From assembly GCA_937996605.1 (NCBI GenBank), contig CALKVB010000637.1, positions 1 through 5,731 on the forward strand: a DNA stretch of 5,731 nt. The letters are read 5' to 3'. Position 1 is the first letter of the stretch, and the number at the start of each line of letters is the position of its first letter. The translations under genes were made by a program, and so were the position numbers. Of the stretch, positions 1 through 4,391 are shown in pieces. Source of the stretch: an uncultured Oxalobacteraceae bacterium (GTDB lineage: Bacteria; Pseudomonadota; Gammaproteobacteria; Burkholderiales; Burkholderiaceae_D). The notes below the pieces were generated by a model. The model had not been told where the DNA came from, searched no databases, and saw only the letters and a list, made by a program, of their open reading frames with translations.

Positions 1-18
1 GCGACCGATGGGTAGTAG

Positions 19-585
19 TTATGGTAATGATGGGCAATAGGCTTGATAGAACGCAACATAAAGCTCAAATGCTTCGACCTGTTTTAGGCAGCCAATTTTT
101 GACGCTTGAGTGTACTTTTCGATACTCGAAGCATCATGCTTTGATTCAACCAAAATTGTCTTTGATGACTTTCCTAGAATTTTCATCGGCAGGAATGCAT
201 CGTTGCAGACCTTCTCCACATCCACTAATCGAATTCTTTTTTGGTGCTCCCCGATAACATTTGTAACGGAAATGGGGGCATGAATTTCGATTAACCTAAC
301 AATTAAATCTCTTTCTTTATTATTTTCTATGGTTAGCTCAACACGAACATCTGTCTTGTCAACCTTCCCTCCAGAAAATGACCACGGATGTACCTCTGAA
401 TTTGTGGCCGACAAGCAAACCTTTGAGAAAAGGCCAAACCTTCTGAGCGAATCAACAAGAGGAATTAACCCGCCCAGAACTAGATACGCTGGTTCGTATG
501 GGAACCCACCTTCTGTTGATTTTTTGAACCAAAGAATGGCAATGACCCAGAGGACAAGGGAGACGATGAACTCAAAATATTTCAA
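19..585 (-). CDS. Cassette-encoded hypothetical membrane-anchored protein (188 aa)
   Basis: Function is not recognised. I place the start at the TTG at 585-583, because a GGAG at 595-592 lies 6 nt upstream and because the longer frame to 690 would have to be translated through the attC site at 600-659. The product starts with a hydrophobic segment at about residues 4-20. A second apolar stretch follows at about 31-46 (YLVLGGLIPLVDSL), so it is probably anchored in the inner membrane by one or two helices. The remaining 140 or so residues are soluble and rich in alternating beta-like segments (RVELTIENN, LIVRLIEIHAPISV). Stop is TAA at 21-19. It is the third gene in the minus-strand array running away from the attI-like site. 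Its own downstream attC must lie outside the window. The frame is well supported; the start is fairly sure and the role unknown. Confidence 0.72.
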   Translation of the reverse strand: MKYFEFIVSLVLWVIAILWFKKSTEGGFPYEPAYLVLGGLIPLVDSLRRFGLFSKVCLSATNSEVHPWSFSGGKVDKTDVRVELTIENNKERDLIVRLIEIHAPISVTNVIGEHQKRIRLVDVEKVCNDAFLPMKILGKSSKTILVESKHDASSIEKYTQASKIGCLKQVEAFELYVAFYQAYCPSLP

Positions 586-599
586 CGTGTGCTCCGAGA

Positions 600-659
600 A
601 AATAACGTTTGAATTAAGCCGCGCCGCGAATCTGCGTCGGCTTGAATGAATTGTTAGAC
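600..659 (-). other. attC recombination site (59-base element), minus orientation
   Basis: Read on the minus strand, it opens with GTCTAAC (659-653, a perfect RYYYAAC core) and closes with GTTATTT (606-600, a poor match to GTTRRRY). Between them are the imperfectly self-complementary halves typical of Pseudomonas/Xanthomonas-type attC sites: ATTCAAGCCG with CGGCTTAATTCAA, around a GC-rich apex. The length of 60 bp is normal. It separates the stop of the lipoprotein gene (697) from the start of the next gene (585), as expected for consecutive cassettes. It is closely similar to the plus-strand attC at 4328-4388. Confidence 0.85.
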
Positions 660-696
660 CGAGGCGTACAGTGCGGCAGTGTGTGTACAAAGCCCA

Positions 697-1521
697 TCAA
701 GGCTTTCCACCCATGACTTTCCATGCTTGATAGACCTCACGCAGTTGTGCCTGCTGATTCTGAGTAAGGGTAAAATCACGAAAATACTGGCTGCCGTCGA
801 ATCGCACTACTACGCGCTTGGCAGTCATCCAATGATTCAGCATCTCATAATCTTTAACCGGCATATCGATCCACTCCCACACGGACCCGGAGGAATGATC
901 GCGCTCGAAGTCCAGTTTGCCGAGTTCGTAGACCTTGTCATCGGCCTTCACGGTCACGGAGCGAACAAAGAGCCAGTCATCGCCGTAATACTGAAGCTTG
1001 AGGCGGAGTGGATAGCTTGCAGCACTGTCCTTTCTTGAGCCAAAGTAGACGGAAACGAAATTACCCAAGATCGGGGCATTGCTATGGCTGACCCACGAAA
1101 TATCCCTTATTTCATCGGTACTCTTCTTCATGTTGCCAATTGCACGCTCAAACGCCAGGCGCTCCTCTTGCGCCTTTTTTTCTTCTTCTCGCTTGCGTTG
1201 TTGATCCACTGCGGCGATACGAGAGTCAACTTGGTTAAGCAGTAACGAGGCTTCGATACTTTCGGATGAGGACGGATGCCGTTTCAAGAGGTCTAAAAGG
1301 AGTTTTTTTGCTTCGGTGTCATTCTTTGCCTCGTATGCCGACTTGGCTTGCGCGAGTAGCCGGTTGGCGCCGAACTTGACGTCCTCCAACTCGGCTCGAA
1401 GGGCCGTAACCTGTGCTTCGAGTTCTGCGGCTCGCTTGCTCGCTTGTTCGTATTCCTTCTGCGATGGGCTGCAGCCGGAAAGGAGTGTAAGGGTAACGGC
1501 TAGCAGGAGAAATTTGTTCAT
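697..1521 (-). CDS. Cassette-encoded lipoprotein with coiled coil and TPR-like region (274 aa)
   Basis: Exact function is not known. The N-terminus is a clear lipoprotein signal peptide: MNK, a hydrophobic core, then the lipobox LSGC with the acylated cysteine at residue 17. Serine at +2 would favour transport to the outer membrane. Residues 22-50 form a heptad-rich coiled coil (SKRAAELEAQVTALRAELE). Residues about 57-100 look like a TPR-type helical pair (AKSAYEAKNDTEAKKLLLDL, ending KRHPSS). A charged helix follows at about 108-130. The C-terminal half (about 135-265) is a mixed, probably beta-rich domain with several Trp and Tyr residues. The ATG at 1521 lies about 8 nt after an AGGA. The gene lies between attC sites 1577-1628 and 600-659, so it is the second cassette of the left array. 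Coiled coil plus TPR in a periplasmic lipoprotein suggests an envelope or assembly role, which is inference only. Confidence 0.85.
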   Translation of the reverse strand: MNKFLLLAVTLTLLSGCSPSQKEYEQASKRAAELEAQVTALRAELEDVKFGANRLLAQAKSAYEAKNDTEAKKLLLDLLKRHPSSSESIEASLLLNQVDSRIAAVDQQRKREEEKKAQEERLAFERAIGNMKKSTDEIRDISWVSHSNAPILGNFVSVYFGSRKDSAASYPLRLKLQYYGDDWLFVRSVTVKADDKVYELGKLDFERDHSSGSVWEWIDMPVKDYEMLNHWMTAKRVVVRFDGSQYFRDFTLTQNQQAQLREVYQAWKVMGGKP

Positions 1522-1576
1522 CGGAGATGTCCTGATGTTGTCTGGTCGGCAGCGTACCGCGAGGCATCCTTCCGCG

Positions 1577-1628
1577 GTCTAACATGCAGCTTGCAGGCGG
1601 AGCGCCCCTCTCGAAGTGTTTGTTAGCG
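1577..1628 (-). other. Short attC site, minus orientation
   Basis: On the minus strand the left core is CGCTAAC (1628-1622, imperfect) and the right core GTTAGAC (1583-1577, a perfect GTTRRRY). The CTAAC/GTTAG ends pair with each other, and an inner stem GGCG-CTC-CGCC caps the structure. At 52 bp it is shorter than the usual attC minimum of about 57 bp. The stop codon of the upstream membrane-protein gene (TAA, 1625-1623) lies inside the left core, a common cassette arrangement. Its position between two same-strand cassette genes supports the call more strongly than its internal structure does. Confidence 0.7.
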
Positions 1629-2090
1629 TTGTTTGTTTGTCGGAGCTTGTGGAGGTGTCTGCACATATACGACTTGCTTATCTCGACCAACAAGCAGGCC
1701 AATTACCAAAAAGACAGCTCCTAGGAAAAAACCGACAAATCCCATGAAGCCAGAGACAAGACCTCCACCAATAGCGGCGCCAGCAGCTTGGGCACCTGCA
1801 TATTCCGAATTTGGATCAACATGCTCTGCCATGAAGCTGCCTGTGTAAATTAGACCTGCCAATGGAAGCAGGAACGACAGTACGGCTGAACTTATGAGTA
1901 GTTTTCGCCAAGCTTTGGGAGCGGTTGTAGACCTTACGGCAATCACAATGCCCGAAACCCAAAACACTAAAAAACTGATTGCACCCCAAGAGCCACCTTT
2001 TTCAGGTGATGTAGCGAAGATCACGGTTACGAGAATTGCTCCGATGATGGCGAGAATTAGCCCCCCAATGATACCTGCAAGAACTTTCAT
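1623..2090 (-). CDS. First cassette after attI: four-helix small membrane protein (155 aa)
   Basis: Family is not recognised. The start is the ATG at 2090-2088, with an AGGAGG seven bases upstream (complement of cctcct). The open frame reaches further back but has no comparable start signal and would run into the attI-like core. The product is almost wholly hydrophobic. Helices lie at about residues 3-26, 35-52 and 63-83, with a long Gly/Ala-rich fourth segment at about 102-135 (GAAIGGGLVSGFMGFVGFFL). A short polar tail rich in Pro, Gln and Lys follows. An acidic loop (AEHVDPNSEYAG) connects helices 3 and 4. The protein should sit in the inner membrane. It is the attI-proximal cassette, the position best served by a Pc promoter, and its stop codon falls within the attC at 1577-1628. 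No transporter signature or catalytic motif is visible. Confidence 0.82.
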   Translation of the reverse strand: MKVLAGIIGGLILAIIGAILVTVIFATSPEKGGSWGAISFLVFWVSGIVIAVRSTTAPKAWRKLLISSAVLSFLLPLAGLIYTGSFMAEHVDPNSEYAGAQAAGAAIGGGLVSGFMGFVGFFLGAVFLVIGLLVGRDKQVVYVQTPPQAPTNKQR

Positions 2091-2110
2091 AAATTGCCTC
2101 CTGTGAAAAA

Positions 2111-2204
2111 CGCTAAATTTATTTAGGGCGACTGCCCTGCTGCGTAACCTCATTACTGCTTCATAACATCAAGCATCAACTCGCAACGTAATGCGCTTGC
2201 TGCC
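2111..2204 (-). other. attI: attI1-like integron integration site
   Basis: The minus strand from 2204 to 2111 follows the class 1 attI1 sequence as I remember it. It has GGCAGCAAGCGC, TTGATGTTATG, then GTTACGCAGCAGGGCAGTCG continuing into CCCTAAA. These blocks carry the accessory and core integrase-binding sites, and GGGC-AGTC-GCCC forms the small hairpin at 2137-2126. The crossover core, GTTAGGC in attI1, reads TTTAGCG here (2117-2111), so the conserved G at the exchange point is replaced. It lies between the integrase remnant and the first cassette gene, exactly as in class 1 integrons. Confidence 0.88.
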
Positions 2205-2242
2205 AAAATGCTAAATGCACAGAACAACAATCTTAACAAGCC

Positions 2243-2365
2243 ATGAAAACCAGCACTGCACTTTTACCACCGCTGCGTTCGGTCAAGGGGCAGAACCTGC
2301 CGCGTGAGCGCATACACTACTTACATTACCGCTCACGAACCGAACAGGCGTGTATCTACTGGGTG
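2243..2365 (+). pseudogene. intI: IntI1-like integron integrase, N-terminal remnant (41 codons)
   Basis: The ATG at 2243 opens a frame beginning [15 protein letters not shown], and later RERIHYLHY and RTEQA. These match the start of the class 1 integrase IntI1 ([29 protein letters not shown] as I recall it); about 28 of the first 41 residues agree. Similarity ends abruptly after the Trp-Val at codons 40-41. The frame then runs on with unrelated residues to a TAG at 2462-2464. IntI proteins are about 320-340 residues and their catalytic Arg, His and Tyr are all in the missing part, so the product cannot recombine DNA. The preserved piece is part of the N-terminal DNA-binding domain. It reads away from the attI-like site, which is the normal intI orientation. 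This is a relic; the homology is firm although the comparison is from memory. Confidence 0.88.
2330..2358 (-). promoter_or_regulatory. Degenerate Pc cassette promoter inside the intI remnant
   Basis: In class 1 integrons Pc lies within intI1 and reads towards attI. At the homologous place the minus strand has TAGATA (2358-2353), a 17-bp spacer containing the conserved CCTGTTCGGTTCG, and TGAGCG (2335-2330). Known Pc versions carry TGGACA or TTGACA and TAAGCT or TAAACT at these positions. The -35 keeps 4 of 6 consensus bases, but the -10 has only 1 of 6. The location is clear from homology; activity is doubtful. Confidence 0.5.
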
Positions 2366-2450
2366 ACGCAAGTCAATCCTGCGGACTCACTCCCCCTCGG
2401 ACAGACAAGTTCCGACCCAAAGCGGAAGTTTTCTGCTTGGAAAAGCGGAC
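2366..2450. other. Unassigned DNA after the integrase breakpoint
   Basis: This stretch keeps the integrase reading frame open until 2464 but no longer resembles IntI1. It holds the loosely repeated motif type AAAGCGGAAGT / AAAAGCGGACGT (2420-2452), of the kind seen in non-coding spacers elsewhere in the window. No gene or promoter is supported here. Confidence 0.4.
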
Positions 2451-2495
2451 GTTCAACGCCTTAGTTAGCCGTCCGCGCTGAACGACCTGTTAGGC
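2451..2495 (-). other. Abnormal or truncated attC-like site, minus orientation
   Basis: On the minus strand it begins GCCTAAC (2495-2489, a perfect RYYYAAC) and ends GTTGAAC (2457-2451, a perfect GTTRRRY). The L-side block GTTCAGCGCGGACGG is typical of attC. The 45-bp span is too short, and the main stem pairs GTTCAACGC (2451-2459) with GCGCTGAAC (2475-2483), one mismatch, so it does not fold like a normal attC. A second overlapping inverted repeat, GCGGACG/CGTCCGC, runs from about 2445 to 2477. A small hairpin GCACC/GGTGC (2502-2518) lies just before it on the gene side. It follows the 2590-3201 gene as a cassette's attC would. Confidence 0.55.
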
Positions 2496-2519
2496 CGCCA
2501 TGCACCAAGCCTAGGTGCT

Positions 2520-2604
2520 TTATTCACTAGCTCTTTTCAGGGCATTTGCTTCCCACTTTGCTACCTCTTCTACAAATACACATATCATTTCAGCAATACA
2601 TAGA
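2520..2604 (-). pseudogene. Frame-shifted C-terminal continuation of the 2590-3201 gene
   Basis: Read in the other minus frame, this stretch encodes IAEMICVFVEEVAKWEANAL followed by KRASE and a TAA at 2522-2520. It overlaps the annotated stop at 2590. It looks like a natural helical C-terminus and brings the stop to the usual distance from the attC-like site at 2451-2495. It is best read as the severed end of that gene, by mutation or sequencing error, and not as a separate 22-codon gene starting at its own ATG. Confidence 0.5.
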
Positions 2605-3201
2605 TTCCGATAGGACGAACTCAAAGTTGCTTACATGCTTTGCGTGAACGTCAGCAAGCTTGCCAGCGACCTCTATTGGTTTTCGATGTCCCAGGAAGTG
2701 GGGTAGCGTTCGGAATGAGCTGTACTTGTTCTTGAAAAATGCAGCTAAAGCACATGCCAATTGGTCGAGGCACCTACGGAACGCAAGCACGTACGCTTGA
2801 TATTCAAAGTCAAGTACCGATGTACCTCCCAAACCAAGCGTTCCATTTTCGGGAAGCCCTTTTATGTTGAGGCCTTGAAGCACATCCATTAACGTACGTT
2901 CTGTTTGCGCTACACGCTCTTGGTGGTAAAGCACGCAGCTAAAGGAGTCTTGAACATTTCCAAGAATTCCGTTTGCCAAGGCATGATACCAATGCTCCTT
3001 CTTCGGGTCAGCACGAAGCTTAGAAATGAAGTCTGGCTGAGGGTCAGTTATGAATTTATGGAAAGCTAAAAAGGGAGTCTTGTTTTCTTCAGAAAGTTCG
3101 TATCCAGCAATTTCGCGTACTTTAGCAGGACAGGTTTGCATCTCCGAACTATAAAACATGCTCAGAGAATTGATTAAGAAGTTTTGCATTTGCTCGTCCA
3201 T
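2590..3201 (-). CDS. Cassette-type hypothetical protein (203 aa), probable 3' frameshift
   Basis: Function is not recognised. The frame starts at ATG 3201-3199 (an in-frame TAG lies a few codons upstream); a second ATG four codons on is an equally possible start. The predicted protein is soluble and mostly helical, with no signal peptide. A Gly-rich loop (GTLGLGGTS, about residues 121-129) precedes an amphipathic helical stretch (AYVLAFRRCLDQLACALAAF). The frame stops at TGA 2592-2590. In the next minus frame, however, a coding-like sequence continues without a break as IAEMICVFVEEVAKWEANAL and ends at TAA 2522-2520, just before the attC-like site. A single-base insertion or deletion near 2595-2602 would rejoin them into a product of about 225 residues. 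The upstream edge shows GTTTGGC (3214-3208), close to a cassette core, but no recognisable attC. It occupies the place where the integrase body should be. Confidence 0.68.
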   Translation of the reverse strand: MDEQMQNFLINSLSMFYSSEMQTCPAKVREIAGYELSEENKTPFLAFHKFITDPQPDFISKLRADPKKEHWYHALANGILGNVQDSFSCVLYHQERVAQTERTLMDVLQGLNIKGLPENGTLGLGGTSVLDFEYQAYVLAFRRCLDQLACALAAFFKNKYSSFRTLPHFLGHRKPIEVAGKLADVHAKHVSNFEFVLSESMYC

Positions 3202-3283
3202 CTTGCTGCCAAACAGCTATTAAATAGACCCGCTACTGGGTCCATCAAAAATTCCAATAACACGAACGCTGGAAGAGCGCTTT

Positions 3284-3335
3284 GGATGTCCGCTATCGGG
3301 AAAAATCCGCAATGGCAACTCCTGGCCGATAGTAC
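3284..3335 (-). repeat. Inverted repeat, left copy (flanks recombinase remnant)
   Basis: The minus strand reads GTACTATCGGCCAGGAGTTG then CCA, a variable 15-base middle, and GATAGCGGACATCC. The plus strand at 3695-3747 reads the same with changes: 21 of the first 23 and 12 of the last 14 bases agree. The two copies face each other across the truncated recombinase. They may be ends of a small element or members of a dispersed intergenic repeat family. Confidence 0.65.
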
Positions 3336-3369
3336 CCTCTCAGCATCATTGCCGGTAGCGGCCCGTCGC

Positions 3370-3630
3370 TATGAATTCAAAAATCAGGCTCCGATCAACA
3401 GCAAGGAGCCAATCACGGAAACGCGAGAACATCCGCATCGGGAAGCATGGAACAAGGGGAAGTTGGTTGGGCAGAAGGCACCGCTCAAACCCAAAGACAT
3501 CTGGGCAATCCGCATTCATCTACAAAATGCGCACGCGGTGCGCGACCTCGCCATGTTCAACCTGGCAATCGACAGCAAGCTCCGAGGCTGCGACCTCGTT
3601 GGCCTGCGGGTGCGCGACGTGACGCACGGA
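3370..3630 (+). pseudogene. Truncated XerC/D-like tyrosine recombinase
   Basis: From 3439 to 3630 the plus strand encodes REAWNKGKLVGQKAPLKPKD, then IWAIRIHLQ, FNLAIDSKLRGCDLV and LRVRDVTHG. This is the conserved N-terminal half of a family of small (about 200-aa) tyrosine recombinases widespread in Proteobacteria. The SKLRGCDLV block is box I and holds the first catalytic arginine (codon 3583-3585). After THG the family resemblance stops: the frame runs into unrelated sequence and terminates at 3738. The catalytic Lys, the His-x-x-Arg box, the second His and the Tyr are therefore absent and the product would be inactive. The 5' limit is uncertain: an ATG at 3371 is one frame off, so a further indel near the start is likely. 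Whether this was a cassette gene or an unrelated insertion cannot be told from the window. Confidence 0.75.
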
Positions 3631-3641
3631 AGATCGTCTCT

Positions 3642-3672
3642 GCGGCCACATGGGCGACTCCCGTGTGGCCGC
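3642..3672. repeat. Strong hairpin at the recombinase breakpoint
   Basis: GCGGCCACATGGG (3642-3654), a five-base loop, and CCCGTGTGGCCGC (3660-3672) form a 13-bp stem with a single T-G wobble. It begins 11 bases after recombinase similarity ends. The tail TTTCTGG is too weak to call a terminator with confidence. Part of its left arm recurs directly at 3738-3754 (GCGGCCA-NNN-GGGCGAC in both). Confidence 0.6.
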
Positions 3673-3968
3673 TTTCTGGCATCATGTCGAATGCGTACTG
3701 TCGGCCAGAAGTTGCCAGTCGATAGTCGATCCAGATAGCGGCCATTCGGGCGACGCGGTATGTTATCTGCCTGCGCGCTGCAAGGATCGAATCATCCCAC
3801 TATGCCGACGGCTGCTACCTTTTCTGTCTGGTCCAAAGATGGCGGTAACGGCTGCAGTAGCTTCGGTCGCACAGAAGAAGGCTGCAAGGGCGGCATCCAC
3901 TCAAGCGAGAAAAACAAAGAGCACGATGTAGCCGCGATCACCTTATCCTTTTGCCGTTCCACGAAATT
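3673..3968 (+). other. Decayed DNA without a supportable gene
   Basis: Apart from the right inverted-repeat copy at 3695-3747, this stretch holds only short overlapping frames. One plus frame (3650-3931) ends in an Ala/Lys-rich tail (VASVAQKKAARAASTQARKT) that resembles a real C-terminus and stops 38 bases before the attC at 3969-4040. It may therefore be the last piece of a lost cassette gene. Its upstream part reads through the hairpin and repeat and has no plausible start signal. I do not annotate it as a gene. Confidence 0.35.
3695..3747 (+). repeat. Inverted repeat, right copy (flanks recombinase remnant)
   Basis: GTACTGTCGGCCAGAAGTTG then CCA, a variable 16-base middle, and GATAGCGGCCATTC mirror the minus strand of 3284-3335. 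Only the two outer blocks are conserved; the middle differs in sequence and by one base in length, which argues for an old or diverged repeat. Confidence 0.65.
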
Positions 3969-4040
3969 AGCTAACCAATGCTTTCAGCGAACCATCAAGA
4001 AGTTGCGCTTCTTGCCGTCCGCTGAAGACTGACGTTAGAT
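3969..4040 (+). other. attC site before the 82-aa gene
   Basis: The 72-bp element runs from AGCTAAC (3969-3975) to GTTAGAT (4034-4040, a perfect GTTRRRY). An outer stem TTCAGCG/CGCTGAA (3983-3989 with 4020-4026) and an inner perfect stem CAAGAAG/CTTCTTG (3996-4002 with 4008-4014, five-base loop) give the cruciform typical of attC. The next plus-strand gene begins 28 bases after it, so I orient it plus. In the other orientation its cores (ATCTAAC, GTTAGCT) are about as good, so polarity rests on gene context. Confidence 0.75.
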
Positions 4041-4067
4041 CTTATCGGATTGAATTGGAGGAACATG

Positions 4068-4316
4068 ATGTCCACTTGGCAAGATAAAATAGTTCTAAAT
4101 TCTGGCGAGACCCTGCGAGTTGACAACTCTCGCTGTGAGGGCTTCATGCAAGAAACCGACGTTTACGAGTGCTCAGTGCTTGACGCAAGTGGCCAGGTTG
4201 TCGGCAAAGTCAGAGCAACTGATCACACAGCCGTTCGTGGTTTTAGGCGGACATTAACAGTTAGGCAGACGTCTGTATCTGGACATATAGTTGTTGATAA
4301 AATTTGGTCCGCATAG
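4068..4316 (+). CDS. Small cassette-encoded protein, beta-rich (82 aa)
   Basis: Function is not recognised, though the sequence has the look of a recurring cassette-protein family. The start is the ATG at 4068, five bases after GGAGGA (4058-4063). The adjacent ATG at 4065 is too close to that ribosome site, and a TTG at 4050 is less likely. The product is soluble with no signal peptide or membrane segment. It alternates polar and apolar residues in strand-like runs (KIVLNSGETLRVDN, YECSVLDASGQVVGKV, RRTLTVRQ, GHIVVDKIWS), which suggests a small beta-barrel or sandwich. Two cysteines occur, at about residues 24 and 35. It fills a complete cassette, opening at the core of the attC at 3969-4040 and closing with the attC at 4328-4388, with the stop 11 bases before that site. 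Confidence 0.8.
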   Translation: MSTWQDKIVLNSGETLRVDNSRCEGFMQETDVYECSVLDASGQVVGKVRATDHTAVRGFRRTLTVRQTSVSGHIVVDKIWSA

Positions 4317-4327
4317 CCCAAGGCGAA

Positions 4328-4388
4328 GCCCAAAAAAATTATTCAAGCCGGCGCCGCTTCGCGGCACGGCGTAACTCAAGCGTTAGAC
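4328..4388 (+). other. attC recombination site, plus orientation
   Basis: It starts GCCCAAA (4328-4334, RYYYAAC with the final C changed to A) and ends GTTAGAC (4382-4388, perfect). ATTCAAGCCG on the left pairs imperfectly with CGGCGTAACTCAAG on the right, and the apex is GCCGC-TTC-GCGGC (4353-4365). The 61-bp length is normal. It closely resembles the minus-strand attC at 600-659, so the two outward arrays share one attC family. Confidence 0.88.
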
Positions 4389-4391
4389 CTC

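Noticed and set aside
586..690. N-terminal extension of the 19-585 gene to an ATG at 690
   Set aside because: The added 35 codons are translated attC sequence and the TTG at 585 has a well-placed GGAG.
679..1038. Plus-strand frame of 119 codons opposite the lipoprotein gene
   Set aside because: It is a shadow frame; the minus-strand lipoprotein with signal peptide and attC context explains the region.
2210..2239. Possible P2 promoter (TTGTTA at 2239-2234, minus strand)
   Set aside because: The -35 word is present, but the best -10 (TTTAGC at 18 bp) is weak and differs from the known P2 arrangement.
3227..3242. GACCC-GCTACT-GGGTC hairpin upstream of the 2590-3201 gene as an attC or terminator
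   Set aside because: The stem is only 5 bp with no T-run and no core sites, so neither call is supported.
3557..3745. Minus-strand 62-codon frame reading AFDMMPESGHTGVAHVAAET
   Set aside because: It looks protein-like, but it lies across the hairpin, the right inverted repeat and the end of the recombinase remnant, and has no ribosome site.
3760..4032. Plus-strand 90-codon frame running into the attC at 3969-4040
   Set aside because: Its last 20 codons are attC sequence, and it overlaps a competing frame with no start signal in either.
4260..4275. GTTAGGC core-like word and CAGACGTCTG palindrome inside the 82-aa gene
   Set aside because: No paired left core or attC stem surrounds them; chance matches of this size are expected in coding DNA.
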